64,000 bases of DNA from an uncultured Bacilli bacterium. GTDB taxonomy: Bacteria; Bacillota_I; Bacilli_A; RF39; UBA660. The stretch covers positions 62,001 to 126,000 of the forward strand of contig CAKOJN010000005.1 in the NCBI GenBank assembly GCA_934090685.1. The letters run 5' to 3'. The notes under the pieces were generated by a model that was not told where the DNA came from, ran no database searches, and worked only from the letters and a program-made list of their open reading frames with translations. Shown in pieces: positions 7,479 through 15,182 of the stretch (positions within the stretch are counted from its first letter, which is position 1; every line of letters starts with the position of its first letter). Both the position numbers and the translations under genes were made by a program.

Positions 7479-7485
7479 AAAGTGT

Positions 7486-8196
7486 ATGAAGTATAGTTGT
7501 ATTAAAATAATTGAACTAGTATTGGTAAACGCAATAACATTGTGTAGACTTTTTGGTGCTTTATTTTTACCTATTGCTTATCATTTATATGGTATTAATT
7601 TTGTTGCATTAGTTACTATATTCTTATTTATAACTGATGCGTTAGATGGCTTTTTAGCAAGGAAGCTTAAAATATCAACATTCTTTGGATGTAGTATGGA
7701 TGCTTTAAGTGATAAAGTTTTAAATGCAATAGTTTTTATTCTACTAGGTATAGAATATAGATATATGATTCCTCCACTAATTATAGAAATACTAATATTA
7801 TATATAAGTTATTTAACATATAAACATGGAGGTAATGTTAAATCAACAAATGTTGGTAAAGTTAAAACTGTTATATTAGATATATGTGTAATATTCAGTT
7901 TCATATTATTAAGTATTCCAAAGATAGGTATAAATGGAAAAGTAATAAAATATATTATTACTAACACTGATTTTTATATAATAATACTAAGTTCTATAAT
8001 AACTATATCATGTTTAATAGCATTACTTGATTATATCAAAAGATATAAGAATGCAAGATTTAATCCTAAATATATTAAAGTTAAAAAAAGAAAGAAAACT
8101 GGAAAGTCTTTTAAAGAAATAATAACTAGATCTTTTGATATAGAATACTATAGTAAACATAAAGATGAATCTATTATGGATCAATTATATAAATAA
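7486..8196 (+). CDS. CDP-alcohol phosphatidyltransferase (PgsA-like)
   Basis: A 236-aa integral membrane enzyme. It has the family motif D-x2-D-G-x2-A-R-x8-G-x3-D-x3-D, seen as DALDGFLARKLKISTFFG followed by CSMDALSD, with hydrophobic segments before and after. The N-terminal NAITLCRLFGA matches the NxxTxxR start of PgsA-type phosphatidylglycerophosphate synthases, so glycerol-3-phosphate is the likeliest acceptor. The track frame begins with TTG 7450, but that TTG is the -35 box, so I use ATG 7486, for which no ribosome site is seen. A start at a TTG near 7516 is also possible. Compared with PgsA it has an extra basic tail of ~40 residues. Two downstream genes follow in the same direction. 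Confidence 0.85.
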   Translation: MKYSCIKIIELVLVNAITLCRLFGALFLPIAYHLYGINFVALVTIFLFITDALDGFLARKLKISTFFGCSMDALSDKVLNAIVFILLGIEYRYMIPPLIIEILILYISYLTYKHGGNVKSTNVGKVKTVILDICVIFSFILLSIPKIGINGKVIKYIITNTDFYIIILSSIITISCLIALLDYIKRYKNARFNPKYIKVKKRKKTGKSFKEIITRSFDIEYYSKHKDESIMDQLYK

Positions 8197-8251
8197 TTGG
8201 TCTTTTTTATTTGATAAATATATGATAGAATATTATAGAGGAAGTGAGTTT

Positions 8252-8836
8252 ATGAAGAAAGCAAAAATATTAGGTATTGTTTTTATCGCGGTAATAGGTG
8301 CTTTACTTATATATAAATATTGTAAGCCACCAGCAACTGTTAAGGTTAATAATAATTTTAGTAATGAATATAATTTAATAGATGAAAACAATGTGTTTGT
8401 ATATAAAAGTATAGATGATATATTAATTACACTTGATAAAGGTACAGGTATTATATTTTTAGGATTTCCACAAAGTAGTTGGTGCCAAAGTTATGTTAAA
8501 TATCTAAATGATGTCGCTATAGATAAGAACATTGATATTATTTATTATTATAATTTTAAATCTATAAGAGATAATAATACAGAAAAATACAAAAAACTAG
8601 TTAGTAGACTTGATGATTATTTATTTTTAGATGATACTGATAGTTATAGATTATATGCCCCTACTTTAGTAATAGTTAAAGAAGGAAAAATAATCGCATT
8701 TGATAACGAAACTTCATTAATGACTAGTCCTATCCTAACAAGTGAATATTGGACTGAAGAAAAAGTAAATAATTTTAAAACTAAGATTGGTGGATACTTT
8801 GATACGTATCTAGGAAACACAATCAATTCTTTATAG
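8252..8836 (+). CDS. membrane-anchored thioredoxin-fold protein
   Basis: 194 aa. A basic start plus one hydrophobic segment (residues 5-22) acts as an anchor, then an extracellular thioredoxin-like domain. GIIFLGFPQSSWCQSYVKYL is the strand-helix with the active-site position, and APTLVIVKEGKI has the cis-Pro. The CxxC is reduced to SxxC (only the second Cys remains), which resembles bacteriocin-transport accessory-type thioredoxins rather than a dithiol oxidoreductase. Start ATG 8252 has GAGGAAGTGAG upstream; the longer frame from 8165 overlaps the previous gene. It is cotranscribed with the lipid synthase and the EIIB-like gene 10 bp downstream. The substrate is unknown. Confidence 0.65.
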   Translation: MKKAKILGIVFIAVIGALLIYKYCKPPATVKVNNNFSNEYNLIDENNVFVYKSIDDILITLDKGTGIIFLGFPQSSWCQSYVKYLNDVAIDKNIDIIYYYNFKSIRDNNTEKYKKLVSRLDDYLFLDDTDSYRLYAPTLVIVKEGKIIAFDNETSLMTSPILTSEYWTEEKVNNFKTKIGGYFDTYLGNTINSL

Positions 8837-8846
8837 GAGGAAAAAT

Positions 8847-9158
8847 ATGATTTGGCAATATGCTTTAATATTTGTTATATTAATTGTTATATCTTTAGTG
8901 ATAGTAAAAATAAGAAAAGCAGACTTTCATATTGAAATTAATAAATTAATACAATATCTAGGTGGCAAAGATAATATTATTGATGCACAAATGAATTTAT
9001 CTAGACTTAAAGTTACTGTTAAAGATACATCATTAGTTAACAAAGAAGGTATACAAAAGTTAGGTGCTAAGGGAATAGTTGAAATTGATAATCAATTAAA
9101 AATATTATTTGGGCCTAATTCTAAGCAATTAAAAAAGTATATGATAGACTTAAAATAA
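8847..9158 (+). CDS. membrane-anchored EIIB-like (PTS glucose family) domain lacking the active Cys
   Basis: 103 aa. One N-terminal transmembrane helix (residues 4-22), then a domain matching the PTS glucose-type EIIB fold: YLGGKDNIID, LSRLKVTVKD, then LGAKGIVEID and a closing GPNSKQLKKYM. In true EIIB proteins the phosphorylated Cys sits just before the TRLR strand; here that position is Asn (QMNLSRLK). It therefore cannot carry phosphate in the usual way and is probably a regulatory or structural relic. AGGAGG precedes ATG 8847 and the terminator overlaps the stop. Confidence 0.75.
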   Translation: MIWQYALIFVILIVISLVIVKIRKADFHIEINKLIQYLGGKDNIIDAQMNLSRLKVTVKDTSLVNKEGIQKLGAKGIVEIDNQLKILFGPNSKQLKKYMIDLK

Positions 9159-9185
9159 GAAATTTTGTTAATTTCTTATTTTTTT
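9154..9185 (+). terminator. strong terminator after EIIB-like gene
   Basis: AATAAGAAATT (9154-9164), loop TTGTT, AATTTCTTATT (9170-9180), then six or more T. Confidence 0.9.
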
Positions 9186-9212
9186 CGACAAAATTCGACA
9201 AAATTCGACAAA
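9184..9212 (+). promoter_or_regulatory. three tandem Spo0A (0A) boxes
   Basis: TTCGACAAA occurs at 9184-9192, 9194-9202 and 9204-9212, exactly 10 bp apart (one helical turn). This is the consensus 0A box. It overlaps the -35 region of the kinase promoter, whose likely -10 is TATGAT at 9223-9228. The array implies direct control of the kinase gene by phosphorylated Spo0A. The spo0A gene is not in the window. Confidence 0.8.
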
Positions 9213-9243
9213 TAGAATATGTTATGATTATATCGGTGATTTT

Positions 9244-10455
9244 ATGAAAGTTATTGAATTATTTTTTATTACTAATATTATATTTTTATTTTTTATAACA
9301 GTATATTATATATTCTTTGAGTTTAAGGATAAATTTCGAAGTAATGATAAAAAAATATATTATAGTCTAACTGTCTTATTAATAGTTTTTTTACTTATCT
9401 ATCTTTATAATAAATTTAATATTAAAACTTATATATGTTTCTTTACTATTCCTTTGCTTCTATTATTTCATCATAAGGACTTTAAATTAACATTGTTAGT
9501 GTCACTGATTGAATTTATTTATTGTTATAAGATATTATTAATAAATCCATTATTTTTAATATTTTTGCTCCTATCCTACTATGTAATTTATTATTTATAT
9601 ATAAGTAGTTCTAAAGATTATTTTTATCTTACTAATATGTTTGCGATAGATACTTCTATGTTTATAATTTTGTATTCTTTTATATTTAAAAATATTAGTT
9701 ATGATTATATTGTCATAGTGATTTTGTATTTAATTAGTATATATTTAATAACATTTTATATTAATAAACTTAAAAATATTATAAAAATGTATTCTAGTTT
9801 AGAAGAGATTGGCAATAATAAAGAATTTAAAACTGCGATATTTAAAGTAACACATGAAATTAAAAATCCTTTGGCAGTAATAAAGGGATACTTAGATATA
9901 TTTGATAGTAATGATAGTGAGAAATGTGAAAGATATAGAAATATATTATTAAAAGAGGTTGATAATTCTCTTTTGGTACTTAAGGATTTTTCTTCATTAA
10001 ATAATTTATCAGTAAACAAATACAAAATGAACTTTAATGATTTATTAAATGAAATTAAAGATACTATTTTACCTTTTTTCAACGATAAAAATATTAAATT
10101 AAGTATTGAATCTGAAAGTGATCTTATCATTAAAGCAGATTATAATAGACTTAAACAAGTATTTATAAATATATTAAAGAATTCTACTGAAGCAATAGAT
10201 AATAATGGTATCATAAATATTAATTCATACAAGTCAAATGATAATTTAATTGTTATAATTAAAGATAATGGATGCGGTATGGATAAAGATACTATTGATA
10301 ATTTATTTACTCCATTCTATTCAAAGAAAAATTATGGAACTGGTCTTGGTCTGTGCTTATCTAAAGAAATAATTGAACTTCATGGTGGTTTGATTGAATA
10401 TTCTTCATTAAAAAACTCATATACTAAAGTAAAAATAGTAATTCCTGTTATGTGA
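9244..10455 (+). CDS. multi-pass membrane sensor histidine kinase, KinB-like sporulation kinase
   Basis: 403 aa. About six transmembrane helices fill residues 1-175. The HisKA box follows (FKVTHEIKNPLAVIKGY, phospho-acceptor H204), and then the ATPase domain with N box (FINILKNSTEAID), G1 (KDNGCGMD), F box (LFTPFYSKK) and G2 (GTGLGLCLSKEI). All catalytic elements are intact. KinB of Bacillus has the same six-helix, no-PAS layout and feeds the Spo0F/Spo0B phosphorelay. There is no adjacent response regulator, typical of orphan sporulation kinases. The three 0A boxes upstream support this role and suggest feedback. The start uses GGTGATTTTATG, a pattern seen before other genes here. Confidence 0.88.
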   Translation: MKVIELFFITNIIFLFFITVYYIFFEFKDKFRSNDKKIYYSLTVLLIVFLLIYLYNKFNIKTYICFFTIPLLLLFHHKDFKLTLLVSLIEFIYCYKILLINPLFLIFLLLSYYVIYYLYISSSKDYFYLTNMFAIDTSMFIILYSFIFKNISYDYIVIVILYLISIYLITFYINKLKNIIKMYSSLEEIGNNKEFKTAIFKVTHEIKNPLAVIKGYLDIFDSNDSEKCERYRNILLKEVDNSLLVLKDFSSLNNLSVNKYKMNFNDLLNEIKDTILPFFNDKNIKLSIESESDLIIKADYNRLKQVFINILKNSTEAIDNNGIININSYKSNDNLIVIIKDNGCGMDKDTIDNLFTPFYSKKNYGTGLGLCLSKEIIELHGGLIEYSSLKNSYTKVKIVIPVM

Positions 10456-10468
10456 ATTACTATTTTTT
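10431..10468 (+). terminator. terminator overlapping kinase stop codon
   Basis: AAAAATAGTAATTC (10431-10444) and GAATTACTATTTTT (10453-10466) form a 14-bp stem around the stop codon TGA; a T run follows. Confidence 0.85.
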
Positions 10469-10469
10469 A

Positions 10470-10631
10470 TTAATAATAAGGATAATAACCATATGGATTT
10501 TGATAATAAACTGGTCTTGGTCTATAAGGATTGAATGCCCCTACTGCTACTCCTCCTGTTAAAGCACCTAATAAGAAAGGTGCAGCAAATGGTGCAAATC
10601 TATCCTTACCATATTTAAAATTAGTATACAT
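10470..10631 (-). CDS. 53-aa Gly/Tyr/Pro-rich small protein, possible spore-coat type
   Basis: Too short for most gene finders but well supported: GAGGTGAAGT precedes ATG 10631. The protein has a basic start, a small-residue hydrophobic stretch (FAAPFLLGALTGGVAVGAF) and a tail of Pro/Tyr/Asn (RPRPVYYQNPYGYYPYY). Such Tyr/Pro-rich tails are common in spore coat and exosporium proteins, and it adjoins a sporulation-type kinase. The coat assignment is an inference from composition and context only. Confidence 0.65.
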   Translation of the reverse strand: MYTNFKYGKDRFAPFAAPFLLGALTGGVAVGAFNPYRPRPVYYQNPYGYYPYY

Positions 10632-10656
10632 ACTTCACCTCTATTTTATATTATGT

Positions 10657-10679
10657 AAAAAACACAGTTAAGACTGTGC
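10657..10679 (-). terminator. terminator of metallophosphoesterase-like gene
   Basis: On the minus strand CACAGT-CTTA-ACTGTG is followed by six T. The stop codon lies within the loop. Confidence 0.85.
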
Positions 10680-11531
10680 TTTTAAACGATACAAGTTAAA
10701 TGATGGTTTATTATTAAATCTATAATTATATTTATTAGTACCAAGACCACTTGAAATATATATTTTAGTAATTCCTTTGGTATACTCTTCTTGATAATAT
10801 TTACCAGAATTTTTATCTACAAACAAAGGTCCATAATATGGAATAACTACACTACCATTAAGTGAATGTCCACCTAAGACTAAATCCACTTCATAATTAC
10901 TGTCATCTAAATATTTAATAGTATTGCCATCATGGACTAAACATATTATATATCTTCTATTTTCATCCTTATAAAAACTAAACGCATCACTTACTTTAAC
11001 AGTATCTTTAATTGAACTAGGAAGTCCTACTATATATAATGGATCATCTGTTTTATAAAGGATTTCATCATAAGAATTGTTTAATACTTTAAAATCACTT
11101 TTAATCATTATACTTTCATAATTATCAAAACTATAATCATAATCTCCATAAATAGCATATTTACCTATAGATGCATGCATACTTGTAAGAGAATTTATTA
11201 AAAACTCTTTATCATCATTTGATAACTTTGCATTTTTATTTACTAAGTCACCAGTAAATACAATAATGTCTGGTCTAAGAGTATTAATTTTACTAACTAA
11301 TTTCTTTATATCATCTCTATCCACTGTAGACTTAAATAAAAGATCAGAAAAATGAACTACTTTAAGACCACTGTAATTTTCAGTCAATATATTACTTTCA
11401 ACTCTATATTCTTTTACAATTAAACCTTTAACACCAACGTATTTTGAATAAAAAACTAATCCTAAAGATAATATTACAATAAACAATAAGAAATTTAAAA
11501 ATTTATGTGTTTTTTTCTTTTCAGTTTCCAT
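10668..11531 (-). CDS. membrane-anchored metallophosphoesterase-fold protein with lost metal ligands
   Basis: 287 aa. An N-terminal transmembrane anchor (residues 11-29) precedes a calcineurin-like (YkuE/YaeI-type) extracellular domain. The fold is recognisable (VVHFSD, VFTGDLVN, LVHDG, GGHS), but three metal-binding signatures are altered: DxH reads SDLLF, GNHD reads GDYDY, and GHxHGG reads GHSLNG. Only TGD and the lone VHD remain. It may be a non-catalytic binding protein. It is the last gene of the run dut-tyrS-CPBP; its ATG directly abuts the upstream TAG (11532-11534), so coupling is likely. Confidence 0.75.
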   Translation of the reverse strand: METEKKKTHKFLNFLLFIVILSLGLVFYSKYVGVKGLIVKEYRVESNILTENYSGLKVVHFSDLLFKSTVDRDDIKKLVSKINTLRPDIIVFTGDLVNKNAKLSNDDKEFLINSLTSMHASIGKYAIYGDYDYSFDNYESIMIKSDFKVLNNSYDEILYKTDDPLYIVGLPSSIKDTVKVSDAFSFYKDENRRYIICLVHDGNTIKYLDDSNYEVDLVLGGHSLNGSVVIPYYGPLFVDKNSGKYYQEEYTKGITKIYISSGLGTNKYNYRFNNKPSFNLYRLKAQS

Positions 11532-12218
11532 CTATAATACACCCATTGAATAAGTAACCAATAATAAAATACCAGTAGCTGTATTATGAATACAGTGCAT
11601 TGTTATTGATGAGAATGTAGTTTTAGTTTCTCTATTCATAAGTGCAAATACAAAGCCTAAACTACCATATGGTATTAAATATAATAAATTTATTAATTTA
11701 AATTTTCCCGCTAAAAGATGAGCTCCACCAAATAATAGTCCACAAACAATTGCATAAATCCATTTGTTTTTAATTAAAGGACTAATACTTTTTCTAAATA
11801 CTAATTCTTCACTTAACGGAGCAACTAACATTATACTTAGCATTGTATAAACAGGAAAAGCAAATAAACTATCTCTTACACTTGATTCATTCGCAGAAAC
11901 ATTTCCTATAATCATATTAATAAGTAAATTACTCATTATCATAATTATTATACCTAATACATAATATTTTAACATAATAGGAAAATTCTTTTTAAAGTTT
12001 TTAATATATATTTTAAATTCTCTTTTTAAATCTTTATAATATATTAAAAATAATACAACTATTACAAATAGTTCACTTAAAAATTGTAATGTTAAACTAT
12101 CATCAAAGTACGTACGCATAAATGTATAAAATACAGATGGTAAAATAAAAAGTCCAAGTATAGATATTATGAAAAATAAAATATTAACAGATGTCTTTCT
12201 TTCTTCAGTATACTTCAT
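11532..12218 (-). CDS. CPBP-family intramembrane metalloprotease (CAAX-protease-like)
   Basis: 228 aa with about six to eight transmembrane helices. The family motifs are present: APLSEELVFRKSI (EExxxR), FGGAHLL (helix with His) and TMHCIHNTAT (HxxxN type). In bacteria the family includes bacteriocin-immunity and self-protection proteins as well as general housekeeping members. ATG 12218 is chosen because GAGGTGATAAC lies just upstream; the longer frame from 12248 would begin upstream of that site. A strong hairpin separates it from tyrS, so it may be partly independent of the T-box. Confidence 0.85.
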   Translation of the reverse strand: MKYTEERKTSVNILFFIISILGLFILPSVFYTFMRTYFDDSLTLQFLSELFVIVVLFLIYYKDLKREFKIYIKNFKKNFPIMLKYYVLGIIIMIMSNLLINMIIGNVSANESSVRDSLFAFPVYTMLSIMLVAPLSEELVFRKSISPLIKNKWIYAIVCGLLFGGAHLLAGKFKLINLLYLIPYGSLGFVFALMNRETKTTFSSITMHCIHNTATGILLLVTYSMGVL

Positions 12219-12261
12219 GTTATCACCTCTATTATTATTATATAACATTAAAATATTTATT

Positions 12262-12298
12262 AAAAGTAAAAGTTAACTTATTTTACTAAGTTAACTTT
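12262..12298 (-). terminator. hairpin after tyrS
   Basis: AAGTTAACTTA and TAAGTTAACTT form an 11-bp stem around a 6-nt loop. The following T tract is interrupted (TTTTACTTTTA), so read-through is possible. Confidence 0.65.
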
Positions 12299-13486
12299 GA
12301 TATGAGTTTTTTTACCTTTACTTATTACTAAAGAATTATCTTCGAATAAATCTTCTGTAATTAGTAAATCTGGATTAGATTGTTTTTCTGAATTTATTGA
12401 AATACCATTACCTATTACTAGTCTTCTAGCTTCACTTTTAGATGGTGCAATATCAGTTTTAACAAGTAAATCAAGTATATTCATGTTTTCACTTAAAACT
12501 ATATCTATACTTGGCATTCCTTCACTACTATAACCTTTTGAGAATACTTCTTCACTTATTTTTCTTGCTTTGATTGCTTCTTCTTCACCATGTAAATCTT
12601 TAACTACTTCAAATGCTAATGTTTTTTGAGCAAGTCTCTTTTCAGGTTCTTCTTTTACACTTTTAGCAAGATTTTCTATCTCTTCTATTGATAAGAAAGT
12701 AAATACTTTTAAGTATTCAACTACTTTACTATCATCAGAATTTATTAAGTATTGATATATTTGATATGGACTTGTTTTTTCTTTATCAAGCCATAATGCA
12801 TTTCCTTCACTTTTACCAAACTTTTTACCAGTTGAATCTAGTATTAATGGCATAGTAAATCCATAAGCAGTCTTATTTTCAATCTTTCTTATTAGTTCAA
12901 TACCAGTAGTTATATTTCCCCATTGATCTGAACCTGCTGCTTGTAAAACGCAATTATTGTTTCTAAATAGATGTAAAAAATCAAATCCTTGAAGTAATGT
13001 ATACGAAAATTCTGCATATGTTATACCACTATCTAAACGCCTTGATATTATATCTTTATTAAGCATATAGTTAACATTAATATATTTTCCTATATCTCTT
13101 AAAAAATCTAAAAATGTTACATCACGAGTCCAGTCATAATTATTAACTACTTGTGCTTTTCCATCAAGTAAACCATTTACTTGTTTTTTAAGTGCCTCTA
13201 TATTATTTAATACAGTTTCTTTACTAATCATAGGTCTTTCAGTAGTAGGTCTAGGATCTCCTATAAGTCCTGTTGCGCCACCTACTAAAATAATTGGTTT
13301 GTGTCCATGTTTTAATAATCTTTTAGCAGTAACAAAAGATGCATAATGTCCTATATGTAAACTATCCGCTGTCGGATCAGTTCCTAAATAGAATGTAAGT
13401 GATTCATTATTTAACTTATCCTCTAAATCAGGACTACTTATATCTTTAATTACCCCTCTATATTTTAATTCTTCAAAAAATGTCAT
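12278..13486 (-). CDS. tyrS: tyrosyl-tRNA synthetase
   Basis: 402 aa, class I synthetase of the bacterial TyrS type. The N-terminal GTDPTADSLHIGHYAS contains the HIGH signature, followed by GGATGLIGDPRP. The KMSKS loop is KFGKSEGNALWLD, and an S4-like RNA-binding domain lies at the C terminus (PSKSEARRLVIGNGISIN). It charges tRNA-Tyr in the cytoplasm. It is second in an operon led by a T-box with dut, 1 bp downstream of the dut stop. The AGGAGG ribosome site lies within the dut end. Confidence 0.97.
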   Translation of the reverse strand: MTFFEELKYRGVIKDISSPDLEDKLNNESLTFYLGTDPTADSLHIGHYASFVTAKRLLKHGHKPIILVGGATGLIGDPRPTTERPMISKETVLNNIEALKKQVNGLLDGKAQVVNNYDWTRDVTFLDFLRDIGKYINVNYMLNKDIISRRLDSGITYAEFSYTLLQGFDFLHLFRNNNCVLQAAGSDQWGNITTGIELIRKIENKTAYGFTMPLILDSTGKKFGKSEGNALWLDKEKTSPYQIYQYLINSDDSKVVEYLKVFTFLSIEEIENLAKSVKEEPEKRLAQKTLAFEVVKDLHGEEEAIKARKISEEVFSKGYSSEGMPSIDIVLSENMNILDLLVKTDIAPSKSEARRLVIGNGISINSEKQSNPDLLITEDLFEDNSLVISKGKKTHIKVNLVK

Positions 13487-13487
13487 A

Positions 13488-13973
13488 TTATTTTCCTCCT
13501 TTATTAGTAGAACCTATCCCACCAGTTCTAACATTTGTTATTTCTTCTTCATCATCAACAATCAAGTATTTCATAAATACTCCTTGAGCTATTCTATCTC
13601 CGATTTTAACTTCAAAATCTTTATCTCCATGATTGATAAGCTTAACTTTAAAATGTCCTTCATTATCTTCGTTATTATAAAAATCACTATCTATAACACC
13701 AACACAATTAGTAAGTGATACATCATACTTATATCCCATAGAGCTTCTACTAAAAATATATAATACCTCATCAGGATTCATACATACCTTAAGACCAGTT
13801 TTAAATGCTAATGAGTCACCTGGATGTAATGTTTTTTCTTCCATACTTTTAATATCATAAGCAGCGCTATGTTTAGTACTTCTAACTGGAAGAGTAATTT
13901 TTTCATATAATTCCTTAGAATCCTCAAAATCTTTTTTAAATTGATCATAACTTATTTTTTCAAATTTTCTCAT
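13488..13973 (-). CDS. dut: dUTPase (deoxyuridine 5'-triphosphate nucleotidohydrolase)
   Basis: 161 aa with the trimeric dUTPase motifs in order: AAYDIKS, SRSSMGYK, GVIDSDFYN (catalytic Asp, substrate Tyr), GDRIAQGVF and the flexible C-terminal arm RTGGIGSTNKGGK. It hydrolyses dUTP to dUMP, keeping uracil out of DNA and feeding dTMP synthesis. ATG 13973 is chosen, with GGAGG 5-6 nt upstream; the frame could be read from 13976 or 14000, but those starts lie too close to or upstream of the ribosome site. It has an N-terminal ~25-residue extension before the first motif. Being first behind a tyrosine-type T-box is unusual. Confidence 0.95.
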   Translation of the reverse strand: MRKFEKISYDQFKKDFEDSKELYEKITLPVRSTKHSAAYDIKSMEEKTLHPGDSLAFKTGLKVCMNPDEVLYIFSRSSMGYKYDVSLTNCVGVIDSDFYNNEDNEGHFKVKLINHGDKDFEVKIGDRIAQGVFMKYLIVDDEEEITNVRTGGIGSTNKGGK

Positions 13974-13987
13974 CATTTCCTCCAAAT

Positions 13988-14187
13988 AAAAAGGTACCAT
14001 TATAAGGACGAATATATCGTGGTACCACCTTAATTTATAGAATTAATCTACCTCAAATGACTATAAAGCGTCACCTATTAAACTCAAATACTTGTATTTT
14101 CATTCATAATAACTGCTAGTTTCCATCAACCACTAACTTTCTATATAATTATTATAAACTACTATGAATATCTTCCTCGTTTATTAC
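13988..14187 (-). ncRNA. T-box riboswitch leader, probably tyrosine-responsive
   Basis: The hallmark T-box sequence AAGGTGGTACCACG lies at 14018-14032 (minus), followed by a terminator made of GGTACC (14021-14026) and GGTACC (13993-13998) plus five T. The upstream ~150 nt can fold into Stem I. A possible specifier UAC (Tyr) is at 14094-14096. Uncharged tRNA would stabilise the antiterminator and raise dut-tyrS expression. The T-box call is firm; the specifier is tentative but agrees with tyrS downstream. Confidence 0.9.
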
Positions 14188-14193
14188 TACATA

Positions 14194-14222
14194 AGTATAT
14201 ATTAAATATTATTGTTTGTCAA
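14194..14222 (-). promoter_or_regulatory. promoter of T-box operon
   Basis: On the minus strand TTGACA (14217-14222), a 17-nt spacer, and TATACT (14194-14199). Confidence 0.85.
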
Positions 14223-14229
14223 TCGTTTA

Positions 14230-14835
14230 TTAAATAGTTAATTTTATAGATTTATTTTGTTCAATATAAAACTGTTTTAATGCTAAAATACTACATTTAT
14301 ATCTTTCATATGCTGCGCCATATTCTCCATGTTCAATTTGTTTAACACAATAATCAACTATATTATCATATATGTAATCATACATAAGATCACTGTGTTC
14401 TTCGTTATCTATTTTGTCAACAATAACTGGTGCGATTTCATAATATTCTTTAATATCTTCATTTGATATAAAACCATCTCTAAACCATCTTAATACTGTT
14501 AGTTCGTAACAGTCATCTCTAAATTTTTCTAAGTAATGTTTCATACATGCAGTTGTTAAATAACAGCCTCCATTGCTTTGTACTTCTCCAATAGATGGGT
14601 TTGATGATCCATTGCTTTCTCTTCTACTACTATCAGGATCTCCACCATTATTATAGTTATCACTATCTTTATAATAATCATGTGAATGTCCACCATCACC
14701 GTTATCTGAATATTTATTTACTGAACCACTTTTTTCATAACTAGTATATTGTAAATTTGAATCACTATAATCATCATATTTATCTACATCATAACTAGCA
14801 TAACCCCAATCTCTATTATTTCCACCTTTAGGCAT
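14230..14835 (-). CDS. Ser/Asn/Asp-rich protein with C-terminal Cys-Leu-Thr-Thr-Ala-Cys domain
   Basis: 201 aa. Residues 1-85 are low-complexity and hydrophilic (Ser, Asn, Asp, Tyr, Gly). Residues 90-190 form a helical domain starting GGCYLTTACMKHYLEKFRDD, then CYELTVLRWFRDGF and YYEIAPVIVDKID. This resembles the CFI-box/CYLTTAC type domain found at the end of many uncharacterised proteins. The paired Cys could bind metal. It is the last gene of a seven-gene co-directional cluster and overlaps the previous stop by 1 nt (TAATG). Function unknown. Confidence 0.75.
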   Translation of the reverse strand: MPKGGNNRDWGYASYDVDKYDDYSDSNLQYTSYEKSGSVNKYSDNGDGGHSHDYYKDSDNYNNGGDPDSSRRESNGSSNPSIGEVQSNGGCYLTTACMKHYLEKFRDDCYELTVLRWFRDGFISNEDIKEYYEIAPVIVDKIDNEEHSDLMYDYIYDNIVDYCVKQIEHGEYGAAYERYKCSILALKQFYIEQNKSIKLTI

Positions 14836-15128
14836 TATTTTTCATCTCCTCTTTCTGTCTTACTAAAATTATATTCAACATCACCATCATTATAAATTAT
14901 AAAATTATCTTTTCCAATTTTATTTATTATCATTATTAATTCTTGAACTATTTCTTCCTTACTTTTATCATCTTTTATAGATAATATACGATAATCTTTT
15001 AATTTCTTATTAAAATCATTAAATAATTCAATATTATTATCATTAAAATCAAAATATCCTTCTAATGCTAGCGAACCTTTAAAAATAAATTTATCATAGT
15101 TGTTTTTATCTAATTTAATATTTTCCAT
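14835..15128 (-). CDS. hypothetical acidic protein
   Basis: 97 aa, very rich in Asn, Asp and Lys, with no recognised domain. ATG 15128 follows a gap of about 54 nt from the upstream gene. It overlaps the next gene by one base (TAATG), implying translational coupling with the CYLTTAC-domain protein; the two may act together. Confidence 0.65.
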   Translation of the reverse strand: MENIKLDKNNYDKFIFKGSLALEGYFDFNDNNIELFNDFNKKLKDYRILSIKDDKSKEEIVQELIMIINKIGKDNFIIYNDGDVEYNFSKTERGDEK

Positions 15129-15182
15129 GATTAAATTTCTCCTTAATTCTTAAATTAAGTATATATAATTTATAATTCATTG

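Noticed and set aside
7450..7485. TTG start extending the phospholipid synthase
   Set aside because: The TTG is the -35 box and would place the promoter inside the gene.
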